A DNA stretch of 58,277 nt from a virus, in IMG/VR virus record IMGVR_UViG_3300037493_003821, positions 1-58,277 of that record; one strand, given 5' to 3'. The position numbers were made by a program, and so were the translations under genes. Each line of letters starts with the position of its first letter. The stretch's first letter is position 1. Below the pieces are notes generated by a model that made no database searches, was not told the DNA's origin, and was given only the letters and a program-made list of their open reading frames with translations. Positions 35,098 to 42,984 of the stretch are shown piece after piece.

Positions 35098-35126
35098 TTG
35101 ACGGATGAAACGGGCATGGCAGTATC
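35098..35126 (+). promoter_or_regulatory. Candidate promoter for the non-coding RNA region
   Basis: TTGACG (35098-35103) with a 17-base spacer and AGTATC (35121-35126), divergent from the operon promoter at 35048. The -10 box is weak. The -35 box matches that of the operon heads at 15797 and 39703. Predicted RNA start is about 35134. Confidence 0.4.
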
Positions 35127-35133
35127 CGTGCAG

Positions 35134-35241
35134 ATCGCAAGCCGGAATCAGCGGAGCGAGCAAAGAACTGATGCCTTGGGTAACTAAGGCTAAATACAGT
35201 TGAAACCCAAACCGCTGATTCCGGTTTGGGTTTCGTTTTTT
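35134..35241 (+). ncRNA. Short RNA with intrinsic terminator and loop-pairing upstream arm
   Basis: From a predicted start near 35134 the RNA would carry a small hairpin (GCCTT 35173-35177 with AAGGC 35186-35190) and end at the terminator 35202-35241. The 13-mer CCGGAATCAGCGG at 35142-35154 is exactly complementary to 35212-35224, which spans the terminator loop. That allows a pseudoknot or an alternative antiterminator fold. No credible frame lies here. Confidence 0.55.
35202..35241 (+). terminator. Rho-independent terminator
   Basis: GAAACCCAAACC (35202-35213) and GGTTTGGGTTTC (35223-35234) form a perfect 12-bp stem with a nine-base loop, followed by G and six Ts (35236-35241). It points rightward, although no gene lies just upstream on the plus strand. 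Confidence 0.85.
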
Positions 35242-35277
35242 ACGGGACTCATCTGCAATCCCGTGAACCTCTGTCAC

Positions 35278-35721
35278 GTTAGCGCAGGGGCGTGAAAAAG
35301 CGTTACCCGCAGCCCTGCAACATGGTGAAGGCGGCAATTCGCTAACAGGCCCGATATGCAGCAAGCTCTATCGGTTAAAGAGTCACGAAGGCTCTGAGTC
35401 CTGTATTGTGCGGCAAACCAAGAGCCGCGCCGTCCGTAACAACGAGTTGGCGCAGGGTAGCGATTGACCGCTGGCCTACCTACGGGTTGTCACAAACGGC
35501 CTTGCGTCTTACCACCGAGACGCCCGCACAATACAGCATTTGGAGTTGTCGCGTGAGAGTCTGTCAGTTGCCGACGCACGGCAAGGAGGGCGAAGCCAAA
35601 AGAATACCTGCTCCTGATACTGACTATCCCGAAAGGGATGATGACGGAAACTGCTGGTGATACCATTATACGGATTATCCTGCTACCGACATAGCCTGCC
35701 CCGTAACAGGGCTTGCTATGT
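35278..35721 (+). ncRNA. Large structured RNA candidate, about 440 nt
   Basis: No convincing gene lies here, but helices are dense. Outer stem GTTAGCG/CGCTAAC (35278-35284 with 35340-35346). CCGATA/TATCGG (35351-35356, 35369-35374). A perfect 13-bp helix, 35401-35413 with 35524-35536, encloses a branch with GCCGT/ACGGC (35429-35433, 35496-35500), ACAAC/GTTGT (35439-35443, 35486-35490) and GGTAG/CTACC (35456-35460, 35476-35480), and abuts GCGTCT/AGACGC (35504-35509, 35518-35523). TTGCCG/CGGCAA (35568-35573, 35579-35584). ATCCC-GAAA-GGGAT (35626-35639), a GNRA tetraloop that favours plus-strand sense. ACATAGC/GCTATGT (35689-35695, 35715-35721). I cannot assign a class. Confidence 0.6.
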
Positions 35722-35834
35722 CCGTGTGCTGCGGTTCCTCCATTACCGGATCACCCTTCTACATCGGATACACCTGCTGCCCTGCAACCCTATAACCCTA
35801 CAACCCCTGATCCATTTCACCCCGATAAATGCTA

Positions 35835-35863
35835 TTGACGTAATCGTTAAACCCCGTAAAAGG
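35835..35863 (+). promoter_or_regulatory. Candidate promoter before the gene at 35877
   Basis: TTGACG (35835-35840) within TATTGACG; the -10 region (35858-35863) is poor. The predicted start, about 35871, would give a six-base leader. The CCCCGATA word lies just upstream. Confidence 0.35.
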
Positions 35864-35876
35864 TTAACTCACGTAT

Positions 35877-36035
35877 ATGGGATTACCGTTTGACATCTTG
35901 ACCGGGGAATTGACTGATGAGCAGTTGAATGAACTGGCTGACGAGCAGATTCGGCGTGAGCGCGAGGATCGGTTTCTTGCTGCATTGGAGCAGGAGCGTG
36001 AAGCGCAATCTGCTGAACCTGTGTTCTCGATTTAA
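35877..36035 (+). CDS. Small acidic helical protein, 52 aa
   Basis: GLPFDILTGELTDEQLNEL followed by a charged helix (ADEQIRREREDRFLAALEQEREAQ). The frame starts shortly after a TATTGACG box and is followed within four bases by the glycosyltransferase gene. No family is recognised. Confidence 0.55.
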   Translation: MGLPFDILTGELTDEQLNELADEQIRREREDRFLAALEQEREAQSAEPVFSI

Positions 36036-36038
36036 CGT

Positions 36039-36917
36039 ATGCCGTCACTTGCTGAAACGCAGGCGAAGGACAGCATCGGGCTTCCCCGATTCGAGGAACA
36101 GCGATGCGGGGCAATGGTGAATCATGTCAGAAAGAATCGGCTGCTGGAATCGGAACCGCCCGACTGCACGGGATGCGGTATCGTGATAGCTGGTGGAGGG
36201 AAGTATCTGTCATGGAGTTGGGTGTTATGCCGGAGACTACGGGAATTGGGGTGCGAGTTGCCGATACAGGTGTGGCACATAGGCGAGAAGGAGATGCCAG
36301 CATGGGCCGCAAAAAGTTTTGCAGAGATGGGGGTAGAAACGGTCAATGTGTTTCACGTTTTAAAGAAGCATCCGGTTCGGCAGATGAGCGGGTGGGTGTT
36401 GAAGAATTACGCTGTCACGCATAGCCCTTGGCGTCATGTCATGTTCATAGATGCTGACTGCTTTCCTGTGGTAAAGCCGGAAACGATATTCAAGTTGTGC
36501 GAGGGCAAGACGTTATTCTTCAATGATGTGAAGCCGTGTCATCCGAGTCGCTGGGGATACACCTATTGCGGGTTAGCTCCGGAAATCGAGTGGGAAACCG
36601 GGCAATACGTGGTGGACAAGGTTGAAGGGTGGATGGGGTTGCGGTGGACGGGCTGGTTGAACGAGCATACGGATTGCTGGTTTAACATGGTGCATGGCGA
36701 CAAAGGAACTTTCGAGTTGGGGTTTCGGATGAGCGGGGTTCCGTTGCTAATGGGGGATGCGCCGAAGTGGGGTGGATTCGGCATCGCGCATAGCTACAAA
36801 GGGGTTGCTGTTTTCGAGCATTGCATGGCTACGAAGCGTGGCGAGTTTCCGATGTTCCCGTGGTTGAAGAATCTGTTTAAGGAATGGGATGCGGTGAGTC
36901 TAGGGAAGCAGAAATAG
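36039..36917 (+). CDS. GT-A-type glycosyltransferase, MNN1-like, 292 aa
   Basis: GIVIAGGGKYLSWSWVLCRRLRELGCELPIQVWH matches the nucleotide-sugar-binding start of MNN1/GT71-like transferases, and FIDADCFPV contains the metal-binding DxD motif (D138-D140). It likely adds a sugar to a surface or virion glycan. The first 40 residues look unrelated, so a later start, M26, is possible. Its stop abuts the stop of the convergent terminase gene. Confidence 0.75.
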   Translation: MPSLAETQAKDSIGLPRFEEQRCGAMVNHVRKNRLLESEPPDCTGCGIVIAGGGKYLSWSWVLCRRLRELGCELPIQVWHIGEKEMPAWAAKSFAEMGVETVNVFHVLKKHPVRQMSGWVLKNYAVTHSPWRHVMFIDADCFPVVKPETIFKLCEGKTLFFNDVKPCHPSRWGYTYCGLAPEIEWETGQYVVDKVEGWMGLRWTGWLNEHTDCWFNMVHGDKGTFELGFRMSGVPLLMGDAPKWGGFGIAHSYKGVAVFEHCMATKRGEFPMFPWLKNLFKEWDAVSLGKQK

Positions 36918-38792
36918 CTACCGCCCGCTATACACACTCCGCTGCTGTGTCCCGTATTTCCCTGCCGGATTGACCTTTTTCAAGTAGTCCTCCGGGTTGA
37001 ACGGCTTTGCTTCCCGCTTCTGCTCATATCCTGCAAGCCCGTTACGCATTGCCAGATGAATCAACAGACAGGCGGCATCAGCGTGATCCGGCGAACGGCG
37101 AATCCGTTCCTTCATGTCCTTCTTGCGCTCAATCGTCATGCGCTTCTTCTCGTCTGTCCCCATTTTACGGGCGCAGAGTTGCTTGGTGACGTTCGACTGA
37201 CTATTCATCCCGCCGACCGCCCTATTCATCACCGCAAGACGGGTAGTGCCCCAAATCTGGCATACCATGTTGGCAAACATCTCACGGGCCTTGCGCTTCT
37301 CGCCGGGAATCACAACCCGATTCTCTGCGATGCCGGAGAACGAGATAGCGTGAACGGTGAGGCTGTAAGACTGCTCGCGGGCTTCGCGCTCGATGTGCTG
37401 CAAAAGGATACCGCCGTCTCCGGTTACGTCCAAGGCGAGTTCATGGCAGCTTCGGCTGCGGCATTGCTCGATTACTAGCTTGGCGATCTGCACTTCAAAG
37501 GCTTCTTTCGATTGCTTCGGGGCAAGCGGCATCGCGTCCCGCTCCAAGGAAATCATGCGCTTGTAGCGTGCATCAATGTCGTCCTCATGCCTGCCGGAAC
37601 CCATTTTCCCGAATTGAATGACACAGGGATCGCCTCCTGCGCGGAAGCCAAGGTCGAGTCCTGCAATGGTGGATAGGTTGTTGTCCTGCCACACGATTTT
37701 CTGGAATGCACCGCAAGACTCCATCAGCTTTCCCGAAAGAACCTTGTCCGACACATCTACGGAAGGCGGGAATCCGTAGAACTGCTTCCAATACATCGGC
37801 GCGTCCTCGCCTCCTGCATCCGAAAGAATCTCTTTGCGGAAGTTCTCGTTCATCAGTCGCGGGAACGGTATCTTGCCTTCCTCTTTGAAGTTTGGTGACT
37901 TTGCGCCGTTGAAGTAAAGGCATAGACCTGATGAAGTGGGCCAGCTATCCACTGTGTCCTTGTCCAGCGATTTCCAGCCATCGGGATACTTGTCACCGAA
38001 AGGTGCGGCATCAATATACATCGGGTCGCCTTCTTCGGGTGCATTGCCTAGTCCGATGAATTGGGAAAACGGATTCGTGTTCAAGTTCACGCGAGCCGTC
38101 AATACGCCAACGTCCATAAACGGCATTTCGTCGCAAATCCACACCACGTTCGCGTTTTTACGTCCTACAATGGATGCGACTACGTTCTTACCCTCCTGCC
38201 CCGGCTTGATGTTGATGCACTTGATAACGTCACGGAAATCCCGCTCTTTCACGCCTTCCTCATCCCGCACTTCTTCATCTAGGGTAATCAGGTGGAGGGA
38301 ATCAATGCGCTTGCCGATTTTGAACTTGTCAGCCTTGTGCAAGTCCTTCACCGCGCCCCACGTTCTCGATTCGCCTGCTTCCGCTGATGTGGTGGATAGG
38401 AATACGGATGTGTTGAAAGGTCGCGCCTTCCAGATGGTGTAGGCGTAGGCGGCTGATGCTTGGGTTTTGCCCGATGAACCACAACCCATCAACAGCAGAC
38501 GGCGGGAGAAGCAGAACCCCTTCGCCATGCGGAACAGCCAATGGTTGAGGATGCCGTCATTCTCAAACTGAATCGTCTCCGGCCATTGCTGCATCCAGCA
38601 AAGGATCAGGAACTCGTATTTGAGCGGGTGCTTGTGCGGGAGTGCGCCGAATGTCGCCAGCAGGATTTCGTATTCCGTAGCATCCCGCCCCTCCTGCCGC
38701 CGAATATCCGGCGACAGGAGTTCCATTTGCTGCTCGTAGAGCGTTTCAGCGGCGGCAGAAGGTCGCCAGAGCTTTGTGATGCACGGTATCAA
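36918..38792 (-). CDS. terL: Terminase large subunit, 624 aa
   Basis: Walker A is GCGSSGKT at residues 103-110, Walker B is VVWICDE with D221 and E222, and the motor is followed by an RNase-H-type nuclease domain with GLDLGF (D380), DVTGDGG (D455, D459) and SPDHADAACLL near residue 570. It pumps and cuts DNA during head filling. Unusually it is on the minus strand, opposite to the portal and capsid genes. It overlaps the upstream gene by four bases. Confidence 0.92.
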   Translation of the reverse strand: MIPCITKLWRPSAAAETLYEQQMELLSPDIRRQEGRDATEYEILLATFGALPHKHPLKYEFLILCWMQQWPETIQFENDGILNHWLFRMAKGFCFSRRLLLMGCGSSGKTQASAAYAYTIWKARPFNTSVFLSTTSAEAGESRTWGAVKDLHKADKFKIGKRIDSLHLITLDEEVRDEEGVKERDFRDVIKCINIKPGQEGKNVVASIVGRKNANVVWICDEMPFMDVGVLTARVNLNTNPFSQFIGLGNAPEEGDPMYIDAAPFGDKYPDGWKSLDKDTVDSWPTSSGLCLYFNGAKSPNFKEEGKIPFPRLMNENFRKEILSDAGGEDAPMYWKQFYGFPPSVDVSDKVLSGKLMESCGAFQKIVWQDNNLSTIAGLDLGFRAGGDPCVIQFGKMGSGRHEDDIDARYKRMISLERDAMPLAPKQSKEAFEVQIAKLVIEQCRSRSCHELALDVTGDGGILLQHIEREAREQSYSLTVHAISFSGIAENRVVIPGEKRKAREMFANMVCQIWGTTRLAVMNRAVGGMNSQSNVTKQLCARKMGTDEKKRMTIERKKDMKERIRRSPDHADAACLLIHLAMRNGLAGYEQKREAKPFNPEDYLKKVNPAGKYGTQQRSVYSGR

Positions 38793-39655
38793 GAGAGTTT
38801 TGGATACTTGGCATCATAGACCATGTGAACGAGTTTGCGCAGGGATTTTCCGTTGGGGTTGATGCCGATCTTGAACGCTTCGGCTGCAACACCGTCCAGC
38901 CCCATAGCCATGATCTGCTTGAACTCCGGCGTCATCTGCGGGGCAATGCCCTTTGGACGAACACCAGGGGCAGGGAGCGCGGGATGAGTCGGTGGCGGGG
39001 TTGGTGCGGCTGCGGGTGCTAAGGCAGCGGGCGCGGGTGCTTCGTAGAACACGGGTGCAGGAGCAGCAGCGACAACTGGCGCAGGAGCAGGGTCTAATTT
39101 TGTCGGGACAACCGCCTTCTCCGCTTTCGGAACCACGGTTCCACTTTTCGTCTCCGGCAGCGAAGTTGGCCAAAGGATTGAGAAGGTTCCCGGCGTGAAT
39201 GGAGCAAACCATGCACCCTTCAAGCTGTTCAAGAACTCAATCCAGCTTTCGGGTTCGTAGTGATCGCTGTGCTGCGTCACCTTCATGTTCGCGGCTGGCG
39301 GATTCTTCACGAAGTCACCGAACACACGCTGAAAAGCGGATTCCTGCTCGGCGGCAGTCATCTTCTTGTAAGCGTTCTTCACGGATTCCGCTTTGTCGAG
39401 GATCGCGGCATCGAGCTTGAGCTTGTAGTTCTTTGCCCCTTCAAAGTCGAGACGGTCAGCACAGGCTTTCATCGCTTCGTTGATGTCGCGGATAGCAACG
39501 TCATGCTCCTTGGCGGCAGCAGCAGTATCTACGAGGACGGCAGGGCTGAACACCAGCCACACGCCTTCCGTGTTTAGTTTCTTGATTTCCCGTGATGCCG
39601 TGGCGAGCGCGGCGATGTCCTGTTGGGTTTGAGCGAGTAATATGATATTTTTCAT
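38789..39655 (-). CDS. Putative terminase-partner protein, 288 aa
   Basis: Start at 39655 (KNIILLAQTQQDIAALATASREIKK). The N-terminal half is helical with a coiled-coil-like AKNYKLKLDAAILDKAESVKNAY; the middle is an Ala/Pro linker (PAPAPVVAAAPAPV); the C-terminus is a small helical domain (MTPEFKQIMAMGLDGVAAEAFKIG). It is coupled to the large terminase by a four-base overlap, so a small-subunit-like role is plausible. No HTH is obvious. Confidence 0.5.
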   Translation of the reverse strand: MKNIILLAQTQQDIAALATASREIKKLNTEGVWLVFSPAVLVDTAAAAKEHDVAIRDINEAMKACADRLDFEGAKNYKLKLDAAILDKAESVKNAYKKMTAAEQESAFQRVFGDFVKNPPAANMKVTQHSDHYEPESWIEFLNSLKGAWFAPFTPGTFSILWPTSLPETKSGTVVPKAEKAVVPTKLDPAPAPVVAAAPAPVFYEAPAPAALAPAAAPTPPPTHPALPAPGVRPKGIAPQMTPEFKQIMAMGLDGVAAEAFKIGINPNGKSLRKLVHMVYDAKYPKLS

Positions 39656-39702
39656 GTGAGGCGGGAAAAGTGACAAAAATGAATATATAGTTCAATCAGT
39701 TA

Positions 39703-39731
39703 TTGACGGATACGAAGTAAAAGGGTAATTG
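39703..39731 (+). promoter_or_regulatory. Promoter of the glycan/thiamine-enzyme operon
   Basis: TTGACG at 39703-39708 sits in AGTTATTGACGG, identical over 12 bases to the box at 15792. The -10 region (TAATTG, 39726-39731) is poor. From the first T of the -35 box to the GTG start is 37 bases, exactly as at 15834, so the RNA would begin one base before the start codon. Confidence 0.5.
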
Positions 39732-39739
39732 CGTAACAA

Positions 39740-39973
39740 GTGAGCAAGCTACCCACATACGAAGAAAAGCCGATCCCGACAAGGGTTCCGATTACCAGCT
39801 TCGGTGAGATCATTGATCCGCGCCTTGCGCTGACACAGTGTAAAAGCGGATTCTCGTTTGTGGTGGATACGCACAAGTTTCGGCAGCGGGTTATTGGGTA
39901 TGCTCGCAGACTTGGCATTGAAGTGAGAACCGCGAAGAACGGCACGGGAAGATTCGACATCTGGCGTATATGA
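39740..39973 (+). CDS. Hypothetical protein, 77 aa
   Basis: GTG start at 39740. Small basic protein (FGEIIDPRLALTQCKSGFSFVVDTHKFRQRVIGYARRLGIEVRTAKNG) with a DNA-binding look but no clear family. First gene of the glycan operon, overlapping the next by four bases. Confidence 0.55.
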   Translation: MSKLPTYEEKPIPTRVPITSFGEIIDPRLALTQCKSGFSFVVDTHKFRQRVIGYARRLGIEVRTAKNGTGRFDIWRI

Positions 39974-40794
39974 AAACTATCTGGACGCACAACCATTTCA
40001 ACCTTGGCGACAATCTGCTGTTCCTGCATCTGCTTCGCTCGATTGCAAAGTCGCATCCCGATCATTGGTTCGTCCACTTCTGCGCAGGTTGTCATGCAGA
40101 TGCGCTGCGAGACATGACACGCGACATTCCTAACATCCTCATTGATACCTTCGACATGAGAAGCCTATGGGATAACGTGAAGGACGTTTCGATTGATACG
40201 TGGAAGAACGCAGGCGCGGGAAACGGCAAGTTGGGGTTTTGGGAGCGCAGTCAATTCCGTTGGGACTTCTCCAACTTCTACCTTGAGCATCACGCATGGA
40301 CGGCAAGACGGATGGGCTTTAAGTCGCCATTCGTGATCAAGGAGCATCTGCTTTTTGATTATCCGGGGCTGGAGAATAAAGGCGATTACGTGTTCGATTT
40401 CCTAATCATCAATTCGGAGCCGTGCAGCGGTCAATTCGGCCCCATGAAGCAGCACGGAAGCGGCTATCTGGATGAACTGATACTCGACTTGGCGAAAAGG
40501 CATCGCGTGATTACGACAAACAAAGTCGGCAATCTGCCATGCACCCGCGCACCATTTGTCGCTGATCTGAGCATCACGGAGATCGGTCAAATGTCCTCGC
40601 GCTGCAAACATCATCTTATGGTCGCATCCGGCCCTATGTGGCCCACCATCAACACGCACAACAACCACGACAGAAGCGGCAGGATGCGAATCGCGCTACT
40701 GGATAACGGGGAACAACTGAATCTGCCAGAAATCCATCAATGCGCGACAGTGGATGAAGCGCGACAACTCTTATGCAGGGAAGGACTGTTATGA
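39970..40794 (+). CDS. Glycosyltransferase-like (GT-B/GT9-like) protein, 274 aa
   Basis: The opening NHFNLGDNLLFLHLLRSIAKSHPDHWFVHF resembles the N-terminal domain of GT9-type heptosyltransferases (GDNL..P.lr.LK...P). The C-terminal part has DLSITEIGQMSSRCKHHLMVASGPMWPT, as in the donor-site domain where a Ser/Gly loop follows a helix. It may transfer a sugar; other nucleotide-binding functions are possible. Confidence 0.55.
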   Translation: MKTIWTHNHFNLGDNLLFLHLLRSIAKSHPDHWFVHFCAGCHADALRDMTRDIPNILIDTFDMRSLWDNVKDVSIDTWKNAGAGNGKLGFWERSQFRWDFSNFYLEHHAWTARRMGFKSPFVIKEHLLFDYPGLENKGDYVFDFLIINSEPCSGQFGPMKQHGSGYLDELILDLAKRHRVITTNKVGNLPCTRAPFVADLSITEIGQMSSRCKHHLMVASGPMWPTINTHNNHDRSGRMRIALLDNGEQLNLPEIHQCATVDEARQLLCREGLL

Positions 40795-41318
40795 CATACA
40801 AGGAATCTTTGACAAATCAGATGAACTCGTTCGCCCGCGATCCGCTTGCCCGCTTTGTCGGCTACGGACTGCTCAACGGCAAGGGCGGCAATGGAACGAT
40901 GAAGGAAATCACGAATGACAAAATCTACGAAGTCACGGTTGCCGAGAACCTGATGATGGGCATGGCAATGGGACTGGCGTTAAAGGGACTTCGGCCAATG
41001 GTGATACTTGAGCGATTCGACTTCATCGGCAACTGCTTCGATGCGCTGGTGAACCACATTGATAAAGCGGCAATCATCAGCCGTGGTCAATGGACTCCCG
41101 GAGTAATCGTTCGCGTGGTTGTCGGGAATAGCCGGAAGCCGCTATTCACTGGCGCAACTCATACACAGGATTTTACGGAAGCGTTTCGCAAGATACTTCG
41201 GATGCCCGTGTATCGGGTGACAACGCCTGACGAGGTTGCCGCTGGATACGAGGCAGCAATCGCAGATCAGAAGCAGAATCGCAGCACGATGATTGTAGAA
41301 CTGAAAGACAACCTATGA
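40791..41318 (+). CDS. Thiamine-diphosphate enzyme, pyrimidine-binding (E1-beta/transketolase-like) half, 175 aa
   Basis: EVTVAENLMMGMAMGLALKGLRPMVILERFDFIGNCFDALVN matches the pyrimidine-binding domain of E1-beta subunits and transketolases (family form ...AEq.mvg.A.GlA..G.rP......DF...a.D.i.N); E52 is the cofactor-activating Glu. The usual C-terminal domain of E1-beta is missing. Start at 40791 overlaps the upstream stop. With the protein at 42352 it would form one split enzyme, with a zinc dehydrogenase gene between the halves. Confidence 0.78.
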   Translation: MTYKESLTNQMNSFARDPLARFVGYGLLNGKGGNGTMKEITNDKIYEVTVAENLMMGMAMGLALKGLRPMVILERFDFIGNCFDALVNHIDKAAIISRGQWTPGVIVRVVVGNSRKPLFTGATHTQDFTEAFRKILRMPVYRVTTPDEVAAGYEAAIADQKQNRSTMIVELKDNL

Positions 41319-42355
41319 AGGCGGCAATCCTCACACAACTGAACTCGCCCTTAGAGATATGGGACATCGAACACGCATCAACTTCATTCGGCAAAACCTG
41401 CGCCACTGGACAGGTGCGCGTGGAAATGCTGATGAGCGGCATCTGCGGTAGCCAGCTACAAGAGATTGCAGGCAACAAGGGCAACGCTGGATTTATGCCG
41501 CACCTTTTAGGTCATGAGGGATGCGGGATAATCCGCGAAGTCGGGGCTGGCGTGAATGTGCAGATGCTTGGGAAGAAGGTTGTCTGCCACTGGCGCAAAG
41601 GCGAAGGCAGCGATGCCTATCTTACTGCCCGTTACGAGACGAGCGGCGGCAAAACCCTTGGAGGCGGTCACGTAACCACGCTCTGCGAATCAGCCGTGGT
41701 CAGCCGCAACCGTGTTACCGTTGTTGACGACGATGTTCCGATGGAGCTATGCGCGTTGCTCGGATGCGGACTCAGCACGGCACTAGGAACCGTGGAGCAG
41801 GAAGCCAAGTTGAAGTTTGGCGAGAGCATCCTGATCATCGGGTGCGGTGGTGTGGGGATGAATCTTATACAGGCAGCTAAACTATCTTGCGCATACCCGA
41901 TTGTCGCCTGTGACGTTAATGAGGATAAAAGGTCAGCGGCAATGTATAATCAAGCCACCCATTATATCAACATAAGCGAACCATTTGAGCATCCAGTGGA
42001 GAAGTATGACGTAATCGTGGATACTACGGGCAACATCGAAGCGATTGAAGGCGCGATACAGCGGCTCGCCAGTGGCGGCAGATTTATCATGGTCGGGCAA
42101 CCGAAGCCGGGGCAGTCCTATCGCGTGTTGTCTGCTCTCGATATGTTCTTTGGCGAGGGAAAGACGATTATCGCTACGCAGGGTGGCGGGTTTCGCCCTC
42201 ATCTTGATATTCCGCGCTACGTGAATCTGTGGCGTGCGGGGTTGCTGGATTTGACGGGAACGATTTCGCACAAGTTGCCGCTGGAAAAGATTAACGATGG
42301 AATAGACCTAGTTCGCAACGGATTGGCTGGCCGAGTAATGATTTCACTGAAATGA
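41315..42355 (+). CDS. Zinc-dependent medium-chain alcohol dehydrogenase, 346 aa
   Basis: SGICGSQ (C44) and LGHEG (H67, E68) are catalytic-zinc residues, LLGCGLSTALG (C151) adds the third ligand, and IIGCGGVGMNLIQAAK (about 175-190) is the NAD(P)-binding Rossmann loop. The structural-zinc cysteine lobe is absent at residues 90-115. It reduces or oxidises an unknown substrate, perhaps the product of the thiamine enzyme whose genes flank it with four-base overlaps. Sorbitol- or ribulose-phosphate-type dehydrogenases are the nearest idea. Confidence 0.85.
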   Translation: MKAAILTQLNSPLEIWDIEHASTSFGKTCATGQVRVEMLMSGICGSQLQEIAGNKGNAGFMPHLLGHEGCGIIREVGAGVNVQMLGKKVVCHWRKGEGSDAYLTARYETSGGKTLGGGHVTTLCESAVVSRNRVTVVDDDVPMELCALLGCGLSTALGTVEQEAKLKFGESILIIGCGGVGMNLIQAAKLSCAYPIVACDVNEDKRSAAMYNQATHYINISEPFEHPVEKYDVIVDTTGNIEAIEGAIQRLASGGRFIMVGQPKPGQSYRVLSALDMFFGEGKTIIATQGGGFRPHLDIPRYVNLWRAGLLDLTGTISHKLPLEKINDGIDLVRNGLAGRVMISLK

Positions 42356-42984
42356 ACCTGCATACCAAAGAATCACTGATCGCCTTTGAAAACCGAATCA
42401 AGGGCTTATGGGAAGAAGGAGAACTGCCTTCCTTGTTGCACTTATGCGGCGGCAACGAGGACGAGCTGATCGAGATTTTCAAGCGCATCAATCACGACGA
42501 TTGGGTGTTCACCAGCCACCGAGCGCATTATCACTGTCTCCTAAAAGGGATGAGCGAGGAACAGCTTGAAAAGGAGATACGCGAGGATCGCTCCATGTTC
42601 GTGTTCAGCAAAGAACTGAAAATCTATCAGTCGGCAATCCTTGGCGGCACTTGCGGCATCGCGGCTGGCGTTGCTGCCGGAATCAAGCGGGCAGGCGGGA
42701 ATGAACGGGTGTGGTGCTTCCTCGGTGATGGTGCATACGAGAACGGGCATTTGTTTGAGGCCGCGCTATACGTTACAGGACATGAACTGCCATGCACGTT
42801 CATCATTGAGAACAATAACAGACAGGTGGATACCAGCATCAAGGACAGGCGCGGGGATAACTCGCTTTCCTTCTCCATGAACGCGCCATGTGTCGAGGAA
42901 TACTACTACGATCCAACGTATCCTCATGCGGGGAGCGGCTGTAAATCCATCATCACTTTCAATCGAACCACGCCTTTACTATGA
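42352..42984 (+). CDS. Thiamine-diphosphate enzyme, diphosphate-binding (E1-alpha-like) half, 210 aa
   Basis: LHLCGGNEDELIEIFKRINHDDWVFTSHRAHYHCLLKG matches the E1-alpha opening (substrate gate and active-site histidine region). LGDGAYENG then CTFIIENNN gives the diphosphate/metal motif GDG-x26-NN (G125 to N154). The C-terminal ordering loop (VDTSIKDRRGDNS) is present, but the protein is about 140 residues shorter than E1-alpha and appears minimal. It overlaps both neighbours by four bases. Confidence 0.82.
   Translation: MNLHTKESLIAFENRIKGLWEEGELPSLLHLCGGNEDELIEIFKRINHDDWVFTSHRAHYHCLLKGMSEEQLEKEIREDRSMFVFSKELKIYQSAILGGTCGIAAGVAAGIKRAGGNERVWCFLGDGAYENGHLFEAALYVTGHELPCTFIIENNNRQVDTSIKDRRGDNSLSFSMNAPCVEEYYYDPTYPHAGSGCKSIITFNRTTPLL

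Noticed and set aside
35406-35660. 84-codon plus-strand frame in the structured RNA region
   Set aside because: No start signal, odd composition, and it cuts across the helices; better explained as non-coding RNA.
35134-35721. Group I or II intron, tmRNA or RNase P RNA
   Set aside because: I could not find the conserved core motifs of any of these, there is no split gene around the region, and no reverse transcriptase or intron-encoded ORF is linked to it.
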